Positions 7,668-15,086 of a stretch of 19,802 nt of DNA are shown here, one piece after another; position 1 is the stretch's first letter, and every line of letters begins with the position of its first letter. The translations under genes were made by a program, and so were the position numbers. This stretch comes from JAICTV01 sp035634055. GTDB lineage: Bacteria; Planctomycetota; Phycisphaerae; Tepidisphaerales; Tepidisphaeraceae. The notes under the pieces were generated by a model, which saw only the letters and a list, made by a program, of their open reading frames with translations, did no database searches and had not been told where the DNA came from. The stretch lies in NCBI GenBank assembly GCA_035634055.1, contig DASQDR010000256.1, forward strand, positions 1 to 19,802. Direction: 5' to 3'.

Positions 7668-9116
7668 ATGACGCTCGCCGCCCCGCCGCAGGTCGATTCC
7701 GCCGCCGAAGCATACCGCGCCGATCGCGTCGCGCACTGGGACGGCGTCGCGCGGCAGACGGAGCACCGCCCGACGCTGGCGCGGTACTACCACCGCCGGC
7801 TGGCGGAGGTTTACCGGTTCGTCGTCCCGCCCGGGCAGCGCGTGCTGGAACTGGGGTGCGGGCGCGGCGACCTGCTGGCGGCGCTGCGGCCGGCGGTCGG
7901 GGTCGGCATCGACCTCGCGCCGGAGATGATCCGCCAGGGCCGGCATCGCCACCCGCACCTGGACCTGTCCGTCGGCGACGCGCTGGACGCGGCGGTGGAC
8001 GGGACCTTCGACTTCATCGTGCTGTCCGACCTGGTGAACGACCTGTGGGACGTGCAGCAGGTCTTCCAGCAGCTTCGCCCGATGTGCCGCCCGGGCACGC
8101 GGCTGGTGATGAACTTCTACAGCCGCCTGTGGGAATGGCCGCTGGCGGCGGCGCACCGGCTGGGGGTGGCGCACCCGCTGCTCCGGCAGAACTGGCTGAC
8201 CGTGCCGGACGTGTCGAACCTGCTCTACCTCTCGGGGTTCGAGGCGATGCGCCACTGGGAGGAGATCCTCTGGCCCGTCCGCACCCCCGGCGTTGACGCG
8301 CTGTTCAACAAGTTCCTGGTCAAGCTCTGGCCGCTGAAGCACGGCGCTCTGACGAACTTCCTGCTCGCCCGCCCCGCGCCCGAGCCGCGCGCCGATCCGC
8401 CGCGCGTGTCGGTCATCGTGCCGGCGCGAAACGAGGCGGGCAACGTGGAGGCGATCTTCCGCCGCACGCCCGACATGGGCAGCGGGACCGAGATCGTCTT
8501 CGTCGAGGGCGGCTCCCGCGACGACACCTACGCCACGATCGAGCGCGCCATCCCTGATCACCCCGAGCGCCCGGCCAGGCTGCTGCGGCAGGCCGGGACC
8601 GGCAAGGGCGACGCCGTCCGCGCCGGCTTCGCCGCCGCCAGCGGCGAGGTGCTGATGATCCTCGACGCCGACCTGACCGTCCCGCCGGAGGACCTGCCGC
8701 GCTTCTACGACGCGCTGGTGAGCGGCAAGGGCGAATTCGTCAACGGCGTGCGCCTGGTCTACCCCATGGAAAAGCACGCCATGCGGCTGATCAACCTCGC
8801 GGGCAACAAGTTCTTCAGCCTCGCCTTCTCCTGGATGCTCGGCCAGTCGGTCAAGGACACGCTGTGCGGCACCAAGGTGCTGTACAAGCGCGATTACGAG
8901 CGCATCGCCGCCAACCGCTCCTACTTCGGCGACTTCGATCCCTTCGGCGACTTCGACCTGATCTTCGGCGCCTCGAAGCTGAACCAGAAGATCGTCGACC
9001 TGCCGGTGCGCTACCGCGAGCGCACCTACGGCACGACCAACATCAACCGCTGGAGCCACGGTTGGCTGCTGCTGAAGATGGTCGCGTTCGCAGCGCGGAA
9101 GCTGAAGTTCGTGTGA
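7668..9116 (+). CDS. Fused SAM methyltransferase / family 2 glycosyltransferase
   Basis: A 482-residue two-domain protein. Residues 1-235 form a class I SAM-dependent methyltransferase: motif I VLELGCGRGD (59-68) binds SAM, with GVGIDLAPEM (78-87) as the acidic loop. Residues 245-482 form a GT2 (GT-A fold) glycosyltransferase: VSVIVPARNE at the start of the nucleotide-sugar site, DAD at 333-335 as the metal-binding DxD, and a DPM1/polyprenyl-phosphate-type middle with SVKDTLCGTKVLYKRDY. No transmembrane segment is obvious, so it is likely cytoplasmic or membrane-peripheral. The fusion implies that sugar transfer and methylation act on the same glycan or lipid-linked intermediate; the substrate cannot be read. 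The start at 7668 is chosen because the domain begins there and a promoter lies just upstream; the frame stays open to 7290 over antisense lutB. Confidence 0.83.
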   Translation: MTLAAPPQVDSAAEAYRADRVAHWDGVARQTEHRPTLARYYHRRLAEVYRFVVPPGQRVLELGCGRGDLLAALRPAVGVGIDLAPEMIRQGRHRHPHLDLSVGDALDAAVDGTFDFIVLSDLVNDLWDVQQVFQQLRPMCRPGTRLVMNFYSRLWEWPLAAAHRLGVAHPLLRQNWLTVPDVSNLLYLSGFEAMRHWEEILWPVRTPGVDALFNKFLVKLWPLKHGALTNFLLARPAPEPRADPPRVSVIVPARNEAGNVEAIFRRTPDMGSGTEIVFVEGGSRDDTYATIERAIPDHPERPARLLRQAGTGKGDAVRAGFAAASGEVLMILDADLTVPPEDLPRFYDALVSGKGEFVNGVRLVYPMEKHAMRLINLAGNKFFSLAFSWMLGQSVKDTLCGTKVLYKRDYERIAANRSYFGDFDPFGDFDLIFGASKLNQKIVDLPVRYRERTYGTTNINRWSHGWLLLKMVAFAARKLKFV

Positions 9117-9289
9117 GGCCGCGCGCGTGTTCCCGCGCCGGTCGTCGCTGGCGGCATTCCCTCCGTGCGCTCCGCGACTGGTTCGACTGCCGTTTCGACC
9201 GACGAATTACGCGGTCACATGTTCCTCGCGCGCCCCCCTGATTGACACGGTCCGGCTGACACGCGAGCCAAGCACGCTGGCGTAGGGCC

Positions 9290-11362
9290 CTAGGTCGCCC
9301 GGGCGCGAGGGCCGCGGCGGCGGAGGAGGAGCGCGGCGCTGCCCGCGGCCAGGAGCGCCGCCGTCGCCGGCTCCGGGACCGCGCTCACGCCGGCGACGCC
9401 GCCCGCCGGCAGGCTGTCGGTCATCGGCTGCGACAGCGTTGCGCCGGGGGCGGCCATGTTGCTGTCGATGAGGAAGTAGTCGTCCCCGTCGATCCTGCCG
9501 TTGTAGTCGAAGTCCCCGCTGGACCAGCCGCTGGCGCCGGGGGCGTTGATGTTGGAGTCGATGCGGAAGTAGTCGTCGCCGTTGATCTTCCCGTTCAGGT
9601 CGGCGTCGCCGGCCCAGGTGTACTTCAACAACACGCTGCTGGCGTCGACGGTTTGGCCGGACCACGCGGCGGTCTGCGCGCCGCTGAGTCCCAGCACGTC
9701 CGACGCCTCGGCGATGGCGACGGCGGTCCGCCCGCCGGCCGGGGTGGTGGCGGCGGCGGCGGCGGTCGATGACGTGATGCCTGCGGCGCCCGCCCAGGTC
9801 CCGCCGTCGCGCCCCGCCTGGATCTTCGCCAGCAGCCCGCCGAGCGGCGAGCTGGCGCCTCCGGCGTAGTCAATGATGACGTCGTTATTCGTCACATCCA
9901 GCGTCGCCCCGCCGCCCATGATCAGCGCGTTCACCTTGCTGGTGCCGGTCGCGGTGCCGTTGCTCAGCACCTTCAGCTTGCCCGCCTGCACGTCGAGCAG
10001 CGGGCCGCGGACGGCGCGGACGTCGGCCGTGCCGTCGCCGCGCTTGGTGATCGCCTGGCCCTGGAGCGGGGCGGCGGCGACGGTGAGCGTCGAGCTGGCG
10101 TGGACGACGCCCAGCGTCAGCGGGTCGTTCAGCACCAGCGGCACGCTGACTGTGTGGCTGCCGGCCGCCACGTTGATCGACGCGCTGCCGCCGGCCGCGT
10201 CCAGCGTGATGGCGCTGCTGCCGCTGGACGGCGCGAGCGTGTAGCGGTTGACGTTGTCGAAGTCGATCGTGCCGATGGTGGCCGCGCCGACCGAGATGGT
10301 CCGCGGCTGGGTGATGTAGGTGCGAAAGCCGGCGATCGCGCCGGCGCCGGCGGGCGGCCCGTTGTGGTCCCAGTTCAGCAGGTTGCCGAAGGTCGCGCCG
10401 TCGGCGTCGCTCTTCCACGTTGGCGCCAGGTCGATCCAATCCTTCAGCCCCGCGAGGTTCGCAGAGATGCGGGTGGCGTACCAGCTCGACGGCTTGTCGG
10501 CGGCGGTGTCGCTGATGGTGTTGCCGTTGGCGTCGAGCAGCCCGCCGGTGTCGAACAGCGCGGCGCTGATGGTGCGCTCGAGATAAGTCGTCTCGCCGAC
10601 CGTTCGCTCCGGCACGCGGTACGGGCCGCTGACGGCGTAGCTGATGCCGGCCAGCTTCCACTCGTTGTTGGCGCCGCGCGCGAAGACGCCGCCGCCGGAG
10701 TCCCCTTCCGCCAGGTGCGCCTCGCTGGTGCCGGTGTAGCCAGCGCCGCTGCGGTCGAAGTTGAACTTCAGCAGCTTGTTGTCGCCGACGGTGGCGAAGC
10801 TGGCCAGGGAGGTGACGCGGTTCTCGCCCCAGCGCAGTTGCCCGCCGCCGGCGCCCCACTCCCACCCCTTGAGCGTTCCGTCGGGCTGCGGCACGCGCAC
10901 CTCGTTGCCGCGGATCCCCCCCTTGCCGTGGACAACCACGTTCTTGCCGCTGTCGTTGGTCAGCCCGGACTCATCGCCGTCGGCCAGGGCGTCGTAGAGC
11001 GGGGCGTAGGCGTGGAAGGGGGCGTCCACCCGGTACAGGCGAAGGTCGCCGAAGTCCTTGAAGCTGGCGCCGTCGGAGAAGGCAACGGTCTGGTGGGTTT
11101 CGCCGTTGAGAGAGAAGGAGTCGCCGGTGCCGCCGCCGATGTGGGCGGCGGTGACGAAGTAGTGTGGCGCGACGGGGGTGCCCTGGAAGCCGCGGAAGTT
11201 CCCCTGGTACTGCCACCCGCTGTTGGCGATAAGGCCGGTCGGTGCCGCGCGGTTGGCGGCCGGGTCGCCCGAAGCGAGCACAACCGCCCGCACCGCCGCC
11301 GGCGCGATGGCCAGGGCGGCCGCTGCCATCACGACCTGTCGGATTCGCCAAGAGCGGGCCAC
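9290..11362 (-). CDS. Secreted trypsin-like protease with dockerin and PEP-CTERM tail
   Basis: A 690-residue exported protein. A signal peptide covers about residues 1-26 (hydrophobic VVMAAAALAIAPAAVRA). Residues about 40-280 resemble a trypsin-fold serine protease with a complete triad: His74 in FVTAAHIG, Asp106 in FGDLRLYRVD, and Ser222 in AEGDSGGGVF. A beta-rich region (about 310-580) has autotransporter-like strands and GATLDVTNNDVIIDYAGG. Residues 585-640 are a dockerin-type pair of Ca-binding loops (GDADLNGKINGDDYFRIDSN and GDFDYNGRIDGDDYFLIDSN). The end is a PEP-CTERM signal: AVPEPATAALLAAGSAALLL plus RRR, recognised by an exosortase for cell-surface anchoring. No exosortase is in the window. 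The start is GTG at 11362 with AGGAAGG about 10 nt upstream; TACACT (11385-11390) is a possible -10 box. The protease substrate is unknown. Confidence 0.85.
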   Translation of the reverse strand: MARSWRIRQVVMAAAALAIAPAAVRAVVLASGDPAANRAAPTGLIANSGWQYQGNFRGFQGTPVAPHYFVTAAHIGGGTGDSFSLNGETHQTVAFSDGASFKDFGDLRLYRVDAPFHAYAPLYDALADGDESGLTNDSGKNVVVHGKGGIRGNEVRVPQPDGTLKGWEWGAGGGQLRWGENRVTSLASFATVGDNKLLKFNFDRSGAGYTGTSEAHLAEGDSGGGVFARGANNEWKLAGISYAVSGPYRVPERTVGETTYLERTISAALFDTGGLLDANGNTISDTAADKPSSWYATRISANLAGLKDWIDLAPTWKSDADGATFGNLLNWDHNGPPAGAGAIAGFRTYITQPRTISVGAATIGTIDFDNVNRYTLAPSSGSSAITLDAAGGSASINVAAGSHTVSVPLVLNDPLTLGVVHASSTLTVAAAPLQGQAITKRGDGTADVRAVRGPLLDVQAGKLKVLSNGTATGTSKVNALIMGGGATLDVTNNDVIIDYAGGASSPLGGLLAKIQAGRDGGTWAGAAGITSSTAAAAATTPAGGRTAVAIAEASDVLGLSGAQTAAWSGQTVDASSVLLKYTWAGDADLNGKINGDDYFRIDSNINAPGASGWSSGDFDYNGRIDGDDYFLIDSNMAAPGATLSQPMTDSLPAGGVAGVSAVPEPATAALLAAGSAALLLRRRGPRARAT

Positions 11363-11727
11363 GCCGGGTTACCTTCCTCTTAGTAGTGTAACTCCTATCC
11401 CATACGAAGCTTGAGCCCGGCCGGTTCCCGCAGACCGTGGCAGCGGTTGCGATGGCTCGGCAGAGTTAAGTTCGGTAAGCGGAAGGGGATGCACGCGAAT
11501 TGGGTTCGTTTTCGCGTTTTGCCTTTGGCCTGAGCGGGCGCGGAGGGGATTGAGCCACCAATGGCACGAATGGAGACATGAGGGAGGCCGCGGGCGGTGC
11601 CCCGGCGGCGAAAATTGGGTTCGTTTTGGCCGATTGCATGTGTTACACCCGCTCCTTCGCCCGGTAAACCGGCCCCCGCTCCACTCAACTTAGCAACCGG
11701 CCGCGGGGCCGTCGGCCAAAATCCGGG
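11363..11727. repeat. Intergenic region with repeated AATTGGGTTCGTTTT
   Basis: No convincing gene lies in this 365-bp gap. The 15-mer AATTGGGTTCGTTTT occurs twice in direct orientation, at 11498-11512 and 11613-11627, 115 bp apart. On the minus strand the motif reads AAAACGAACCCAATT, which gives KTNPI, NEPN or RTQ in its three frames; strings of this kind recur in spurious planctomycete protein predictions, from memory. Between the copies two adjacent nonamers, CACCAATGG and CACGAATGG, occur at 11556-11573. The first bases (11363-11390) hold the leader and possible -10 box of the protease gene. Confidence 0.6.
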
Positions 11728-13164
11728 TCAGCTTGCGGGTTGCGTCGCGGGCAGCGGTCCCGGCCGTGTCACCGATACGGATTCGATGCGGAACGGCTGG
11801 CTTGAGGGGCGGGCGGGGCCGCGGTCGGCGTAGTGGTCCTCGTACTTTCCCAGCGGCACGTCCGGGTAGACGATCCGCCCCGCCCAGTACTTCGTTTGGG
11901 ACAGCGTCGTCTTGAGCGGTTCCCCGTCGCCGACCAGCACGAGCGTCAGCCGGTCCAATTTCGGGCCCTGATCGTTGGGCACCGGGACGTAGATGGCGTT
12001 AGACGTTGCCTCTCCGCCGAGCGGAGCGCAGACCTCGCCGATCCGCCGCTCCTTCCCGTTGACCACCGCGTAGATGGCGAACGCCCGGTCGACCCCGGCG
12101 GGGAAGAGCCGGATCTCGGCGAAGACCCGGCCGTCGTGCCAGTGCGATACCTTCAGGCTCACCTGCCCGGCGACCTCGGTCTGGCGCGCCGGGTCCTCCA
12201 CCGGCTCGCCGAGCGGTGCGCCCCTTGGCAGCACTTCGACCTCAACCTCGCCGCGGTGCTCGATGCGCTGGCTGATCGCAGGCCAGTCGCCGCCGGTGCG
12301 GGATGACCCTACCACCTGGCGCGCGAGCAGGACGGCGACCTTGTGCCTGCCCGGCGGCAGGTCGGTTCCGCCCCAGTCTCGCGCGGCGATGGTGCGCTGC
12401 TCGTTGCCGTCGAGCCGACCGACGCTCCAGTACTTCTTCTCGTCCAGCACGGCCTCGCCGTTGGCGCGGGCGGCGAGAATTGACCGCGCGGTCAGGATGT
12501 CCGACCGGCCGGCGCGCGTGGGCGAGGCGGCATCAAGGACCAGCGGGTCCCCTTGGCGCACCTTGGCGCGGACGGTGAACGTCGGCCTGGGGAACAGTTG
12601 CTTGACCAGCCGGTCGCCCTGGGCGGGCGAGAGCCCGTTGTTGCGGTACGCCTGGAACAGCACGTCGCCCCACTGCCCGTTCCAGGGGACGGCCAGGTTC
12701 GCGTGCAGGTCGAGCAGGTGGTCGTAGAATTCCGGCGAGGAGCCGGCGCGGCGCATCCACGTCGACCGATGCTCGTCGCCGGACGGACCGGGATTGTTGC
12801 GGGCGAAGCCGGCGATCCAGCCGACGGGGGCGGCGTCATAGAACCACGCGGTCCAGGGGAAATGGATGACCATGAGCGTCAGCATCCCCAGCGCCGGCAC
12901 CAGCAGCACGCCCGCGGGGGCGGCCACCCACCGGTTGGCGCGCCGGCGGGAATGGGTGACCGCGCCCCGCGCCGCCAGGTTCGCGCCGCACTCGCTGCAC
13001 CGCTGGACGCCTTCGGGGCGCTTCGAGACGTCGTACCCGCACTTGCGGCACGTTGGCGGCAACGCCTCCCGGCGCCAGCGCAGGCCCCAGACCAGCAACC
13101 CGACGAGCGCGCCCGTCATGGCGAACGTAAGCAGCAGGGGGAAGAAGGAGTAGGAAAGACTCAT
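11728..13164 (-). CDS. Zinc-ribbon membrane protein of unknown function
   Basis: A 478-residue protein not assigned to a characterised family. Residues 8-28 form a first transmembrane helix, followed by a zinc ribbon with four cysteines (C39 and C42 in CRKCGYDV, C56 and C59 in CSECG), then a second transmembrane helix at about 80-103. The remaining 370 residues are predicted to be soluble, with beta-rich segments such as HKVAVLLARQVVGSSRTG and a Pro/Thr tail ending PATQPAS. The N-terminal CxxCGYD...CxxCG ribbon between two helices is a frequent planctomycete arrangement. The first helix could place the ribbon in the cytoplasm and the second return the large domain outside, but topology is inference. 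No Shine-Dalgarno precedes the ATG at 13164; ATG 13119 is an alternative. Confidence 0.7.
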   Translation of the reverse strand: MSLSYSFFPLLLTFAMTGALVGLLVWGLRWRREALPPTCRKCGYDVSKRPEGVQRCSECGANLAARGAVTHSRRRANRWVAAPAGVLLVPALGMLTLMVIHFPWTAWFYDAAPVGWIAGFARNNPGPSGDEHRSTWMRRAGSSPEFYDHLLDLHANLAVPWNGQWGDVLFQAYRNNGLSPAQGDRLVKQLFPRPTFTVRAKVRQGDPLVLDAASPTRAGRSDILTARSILAARANGEAVLDEKKYWSVGRLDGNEQRTIAARDWGGTDLPPGRHKVAVLLARQVVGSSRTGGDWPAISQRIEHRGEVEVEVLPRGAPLGEPVEDPARQTEVAGQVSLKVSHWHDGRVFAEIRLFPAGVDRAFAIYAVVNGKERRIGEVCAPLGGEATSNAIYVPVPNDQGPKLDRLTLVLVGDGEPLKTTLSQTKYWAGRIVYPDVPLGKYEDHYADRGPARPSSQPFRIESVSVTRPGPLPATQPAS

Positions 13165-13203
13165 GAGTGACCGCTGTGGTCCGCCCGGCCCAGAGGCGGA
13201 GAG

Positions 13204-13278
13204 GCTTGTGGATTGATGATTGGAATTTGAACGGCGCGACCGCGGCGCCTTTCAAGTCTTCAATCCTCAATCTTCAAG
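13204..13278. repeat. Imperfect long hairpin with TTGA-type heptads
   Basis: Within the divergent gap before hom, 13205-13237 and 13245-13278 are imperfect reverse complements. The best part pairs 13211-13231 (GATTGATGATTGGAATTTGA...) with 13251-13272, followed inward by a perfect GGCGC/GCGCC stem (13233-13237, 13245-13249). The reverse complement of the right arm reads as seven-base units AGATTGA, GGATTGA. It resembles the hairpin at 2457-2559 in design but not in exact sequence. Confidence 0.5.
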
Positions 13279-13357
13279 CGCCACCCCACCCCCGCCCCGG
13301 CGCGTCGCATCGCGAGAGGGAGCGCGTCGCGCGCTTGCCTGCCTTCACGGGCCCCGC

Positions 13358-13386
13358 TTGCCAGCGCCGGATCGCGCCCATAGATT
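13358..13386 (+). promoter_or_regulatory. Predicted sigma70-type promoter of hom, leaderless type
   Basis: TTGCCA (13358-13363, five of six), a 17-bp spacer and TAGATT (13381-13386, four of six) precede the ATG at 13397 by 10 nt. Initiation at the usual 6-9 nt after the -10 box would leave a leader of only about 1-4 nt. No Shine-Dalgarno is present. Confidence 0.5.
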
Positions 13387-13396
13387 CACCGCCCGC

Positions 13397-14749
13397 ATGG
13401 CCAAGTCAACAATCGGCGTCACCCTGCTCGGGTGCGGCACCGTGGGCGGCGGGGTGGTCAACATCCTGCTGCGGCAGCGCGAGCTGCTGCGGCAGCGCAC
13501 CGGCATCGAGTTCGCGCTGCGGCACGTGGTGGTCAAGGGGCGCGAGGACTACCCGCCGGACGCCGACGAGCTGCCCATGTCCACCGACGCCAACGCCGCC
13601 ATCGACGACCCGGCCACCGACGTGGTCATCGAGTTGATCGGCGGGACCGGCGTCGCCTTCTCATTCGTCGAGCGGGCGCTGCGCGCGGGCAAATCCGTCG
13701 TCACCGCCAACAAGGCGCTGCTGGCCGCCCGTGGGACCGAGCTGTTCGCGCTGGCGCGGCAGCACAACGCGACCATCGCGTTCGAGGCGTCGGCGGGCGG
13801 CGGGATCCCGATCATCGACGTCCTCCAGCGCGGGCTGATCGCCAACCGCGTGGACGCCCTGCTCGGCATCGTCAACGGCACCTGCAACTTCATCCTCTCG
13901 CAGATGACCCAGAAGGGGTGGAGCTACGGACAGGCGCTGAAGGAAGCGCAGGCCCAGGGGTTCGCCGAGGCCAACCCCACCATGGACGTCAGCGGGCGCG
14001 ATTCAGCGCAGAAGCTGGCGATCCTGGCGTCGCTGGCGTTCAACGTGAAGATCGATGAGGCGGACATCCACCTCGAAGGGATCGACAAGCTCGACGCCGC
14101 CGACATCACCTTCGCCGAAGAACTGGGCTACGTCGTCAAGCTGCTCGCCATCGCCGAGCGCGCCCGCGTGGGCGAGCGCCCGGCGGAGCACCAGCAGGAC
14201 CCGATCTCGCTGCGCGTCCACCCGACGCTGGTGCACAAGAGCGATTTGCTGGCGCAGGTGTCGGGATCGTTCAACGCCATCAGCTTCTACGGCCACGCCC
14301 TGGGCCACGCGCTGTTCTACGGCCGCGGCGCCGGGCGCATGCCGACGGCGTCGGCGGTGGTGTCCGACCTGGTCGGCGTCGCGCTCGGCACGACCGCCGA
14401 GCAGTTCAGGCGCGTCAACGTCTTCTTCGACCAAACCCCGCGCGCGCGCGTGCTGCCCTTTGACGACCTGCGCTCGCGCTACTACCTCCGCCTGACCGCC
14501 AAAGACCAGCCGGGCGTGCTGGCGCAGGTGACGAAGGTGCTGGGGGATCAGCAGATCTCGCTGGCGTCGTTCCTCCAGCACGAGATTTCCGAGTCCTCCG
14601 GCTCCGTGCCGCTCGTGCTGACGACGCACCAGGCGCAGGAAGGCTCAATTCAAACCGCGCTGAGGCAGATCGACGCGCTGCAGGCCATCACCGCCCCGAG
14701 CGTCTGCCTGCGCATCATCGATCAGCCGAAGGAATTCGCCGGCGCGTGA
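13397..14749 (+). CDS. hom: Homoserine dehydrogenase with ACT domain
   Basis: A 450-residue cytoplasmic enzyme that reduces aspartate-4-semialdehyde to homoserine with NAD(P)H, the branch point to threonine and methionine. The N-terminal Rossmann motif is GVTLLGCGTVGGGVVNILL (7-25). The catalytic domain has TANKALLAARG, GGGIPIID and NGTCNFILSQM, then NPTMDVSGRDSAQKLAILA, which carries the conserved Asp and Lys. An ACT domain follows at about 365-450 (YYLRLTAKDQPGVLAQVTKV), the usual site of threonine feedback. Length matches the long bacterial type. The ATG at 13397 is chosen because MAKSTIGVTLLGCG is the family N-terminus and a promoter lies directly upstream. A possible homoserine kinase of the ApgM type is encoded at 17113. 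Confidence 0.95.
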   Translation: MAKSTIGVTLLGCGTVGGGVVNILLRQRELLRQRTGIEFALRHVVVKGREDYPPDADELPMSTDANAAIDDPATDVVIELIGGTGVAFSFVERALRAGKSVVTANKALLAARGTELFALARQHNATIAFEASAGGGIPIIDVLQRGLIANRVDALLGIVNGTCNFILSQMTQKGWSYGQALKEAQAQGFAEANPTMDVSGRDSAQKLAILASLAFNVKIDEADIHLEGIDKLDAADITFAEELGYVVKLLAIAERARVGERPAEHQQDPISLRVHPTLVHKSDLLAQVSGSFNAISFYGHALGHALFYGRGAGRMPTASAVVSDLVGVALGTTAEQFRRVNVFFDQTPRARVLPFDDLRSRYYLRLTAKDQPGVLAQVTKVLGDQQISLASFLQHEISESSGSVPLVLTTHQAQEGSIQTALRQIDALQAITAPSVCLRIIDQPKEFAGA

Positions 14750-14788
14750 AGACCGTTGGCGGCGGCGGGTGCGATCCAATGTGTCGAG

Positions 14789-14803
14789 GCGCGGCGGCCG
14801 CGC
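14789..14803. terminator. GC-rich hairpin between convergent hom and small gene
   Basis: GCGCGG (14789-14794) and CCGCGC (14798-14803) form a perfect 6-bp stem with a 3-base loop, 40 bp after the hom stop. Its last base is the first base of the reversed stop codon (14803-14805) of the convergent frameshifted gene. There is no T-run, so a terminator role is only a suggestion. Confidence 0.3.
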
Positions 14804-15035
14804 TACGCGCCCTGGCTTGACAGCGGCTCGATCGAAGCGATGTGCAGGAGCGAGAGGATCTTGAACTCCGCCGGCACCCCGTCCTCGGCCGCGCCCACGC
14901 CGATCAGCAGGCTGGTGCGCGTCAGCATGGCCATCTCCGGGTGGCGAACTCAAACGATTGCCCGCTGGAGAGCGTCACCTTCACAGGCTCGAACGGCCGC
15001 CGCGAGAGCACCTCACGGAGGGTCTGAACCGTCAT
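14803..15035 (-). pseudogene. Frameshifted small conserved protein, about 77 aa
   Basis: From ATG 15035 the frame reads MTVQTLREVLSRRPFEPVKV, then TLSSGQSFEFA, and then runs into an early stop (TRRWPC*). Restoring one base near 14942 (GCCACCCGG to GCCCACCCGG) gives HPEMAMLTRTSLLIGVGAAE and on to IEPLSSQGA* ending at 14803, 77 residues in all. The restored pattern (L...RPF.P....L..G..F...HPE) is a small protein type I recall as common in planctomycetes, of unknown function. The start has a very strong GGAGGAGG Shine-Dalgarno, showing this was a real gene. It lies 51 bp after the repeat-protein gene on the same strand. Either the gene is freshly inactivated, or a base is missing from the assembly, or a programmed shift occurs. 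Confidence 0.7.
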
Positions 15036-15065
15036 CGCCTCCTCCTACCACGGGTTGATCCTAAG

Positions 15066-15080
15066 CGGCCCGGCGGGCCG
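15066..15080. terminator. GC hairpin after the repeat-protein gene
   Basis: CGGCCC (15066-15071) and GGGCCG (15075-15080) form a perfect 6-bp stem with a 3-base loop, 6 bp past the stop of the repeat-protein gene on the minus strand. No T-run follows. A TAGGAT sequence just downstream on the minus strand might be a -10 box for the small frameshifted gene. Confidence 0.3.
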
Positions 15081-15086
15081 GCGCCG

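Noticed and set aside
7440..9059. A 539-residue minus-strand frame opposite the methyltransferase-GT2 gene
   Set aside because: It is rich in Arg, Gln, His and Val with no family motif; the plus-strand gene has clear SAM and DxD motifs.
9242..9247. Perfect TTGACA on the plus strand
   Set aside because: No -10 box lies 16-18 bp downstream and it would drive antisense RNA into the protease gene end, so it is probably chance.
9283..9292. TAGGGCCCTA palindrome overlapping the protease gene stop
   Set aside because: It is only 10 bp, has no loop or T-run, and can be explained by chance at this base composition.
11395..11688. A 97-residue minus-strand frame containing NEPNF and RTQF
   Set aside because: It covers two copies of the same DNA repeat read in different frames and has no other protein-like feature, so it is treated as non-coding repeat DNA.
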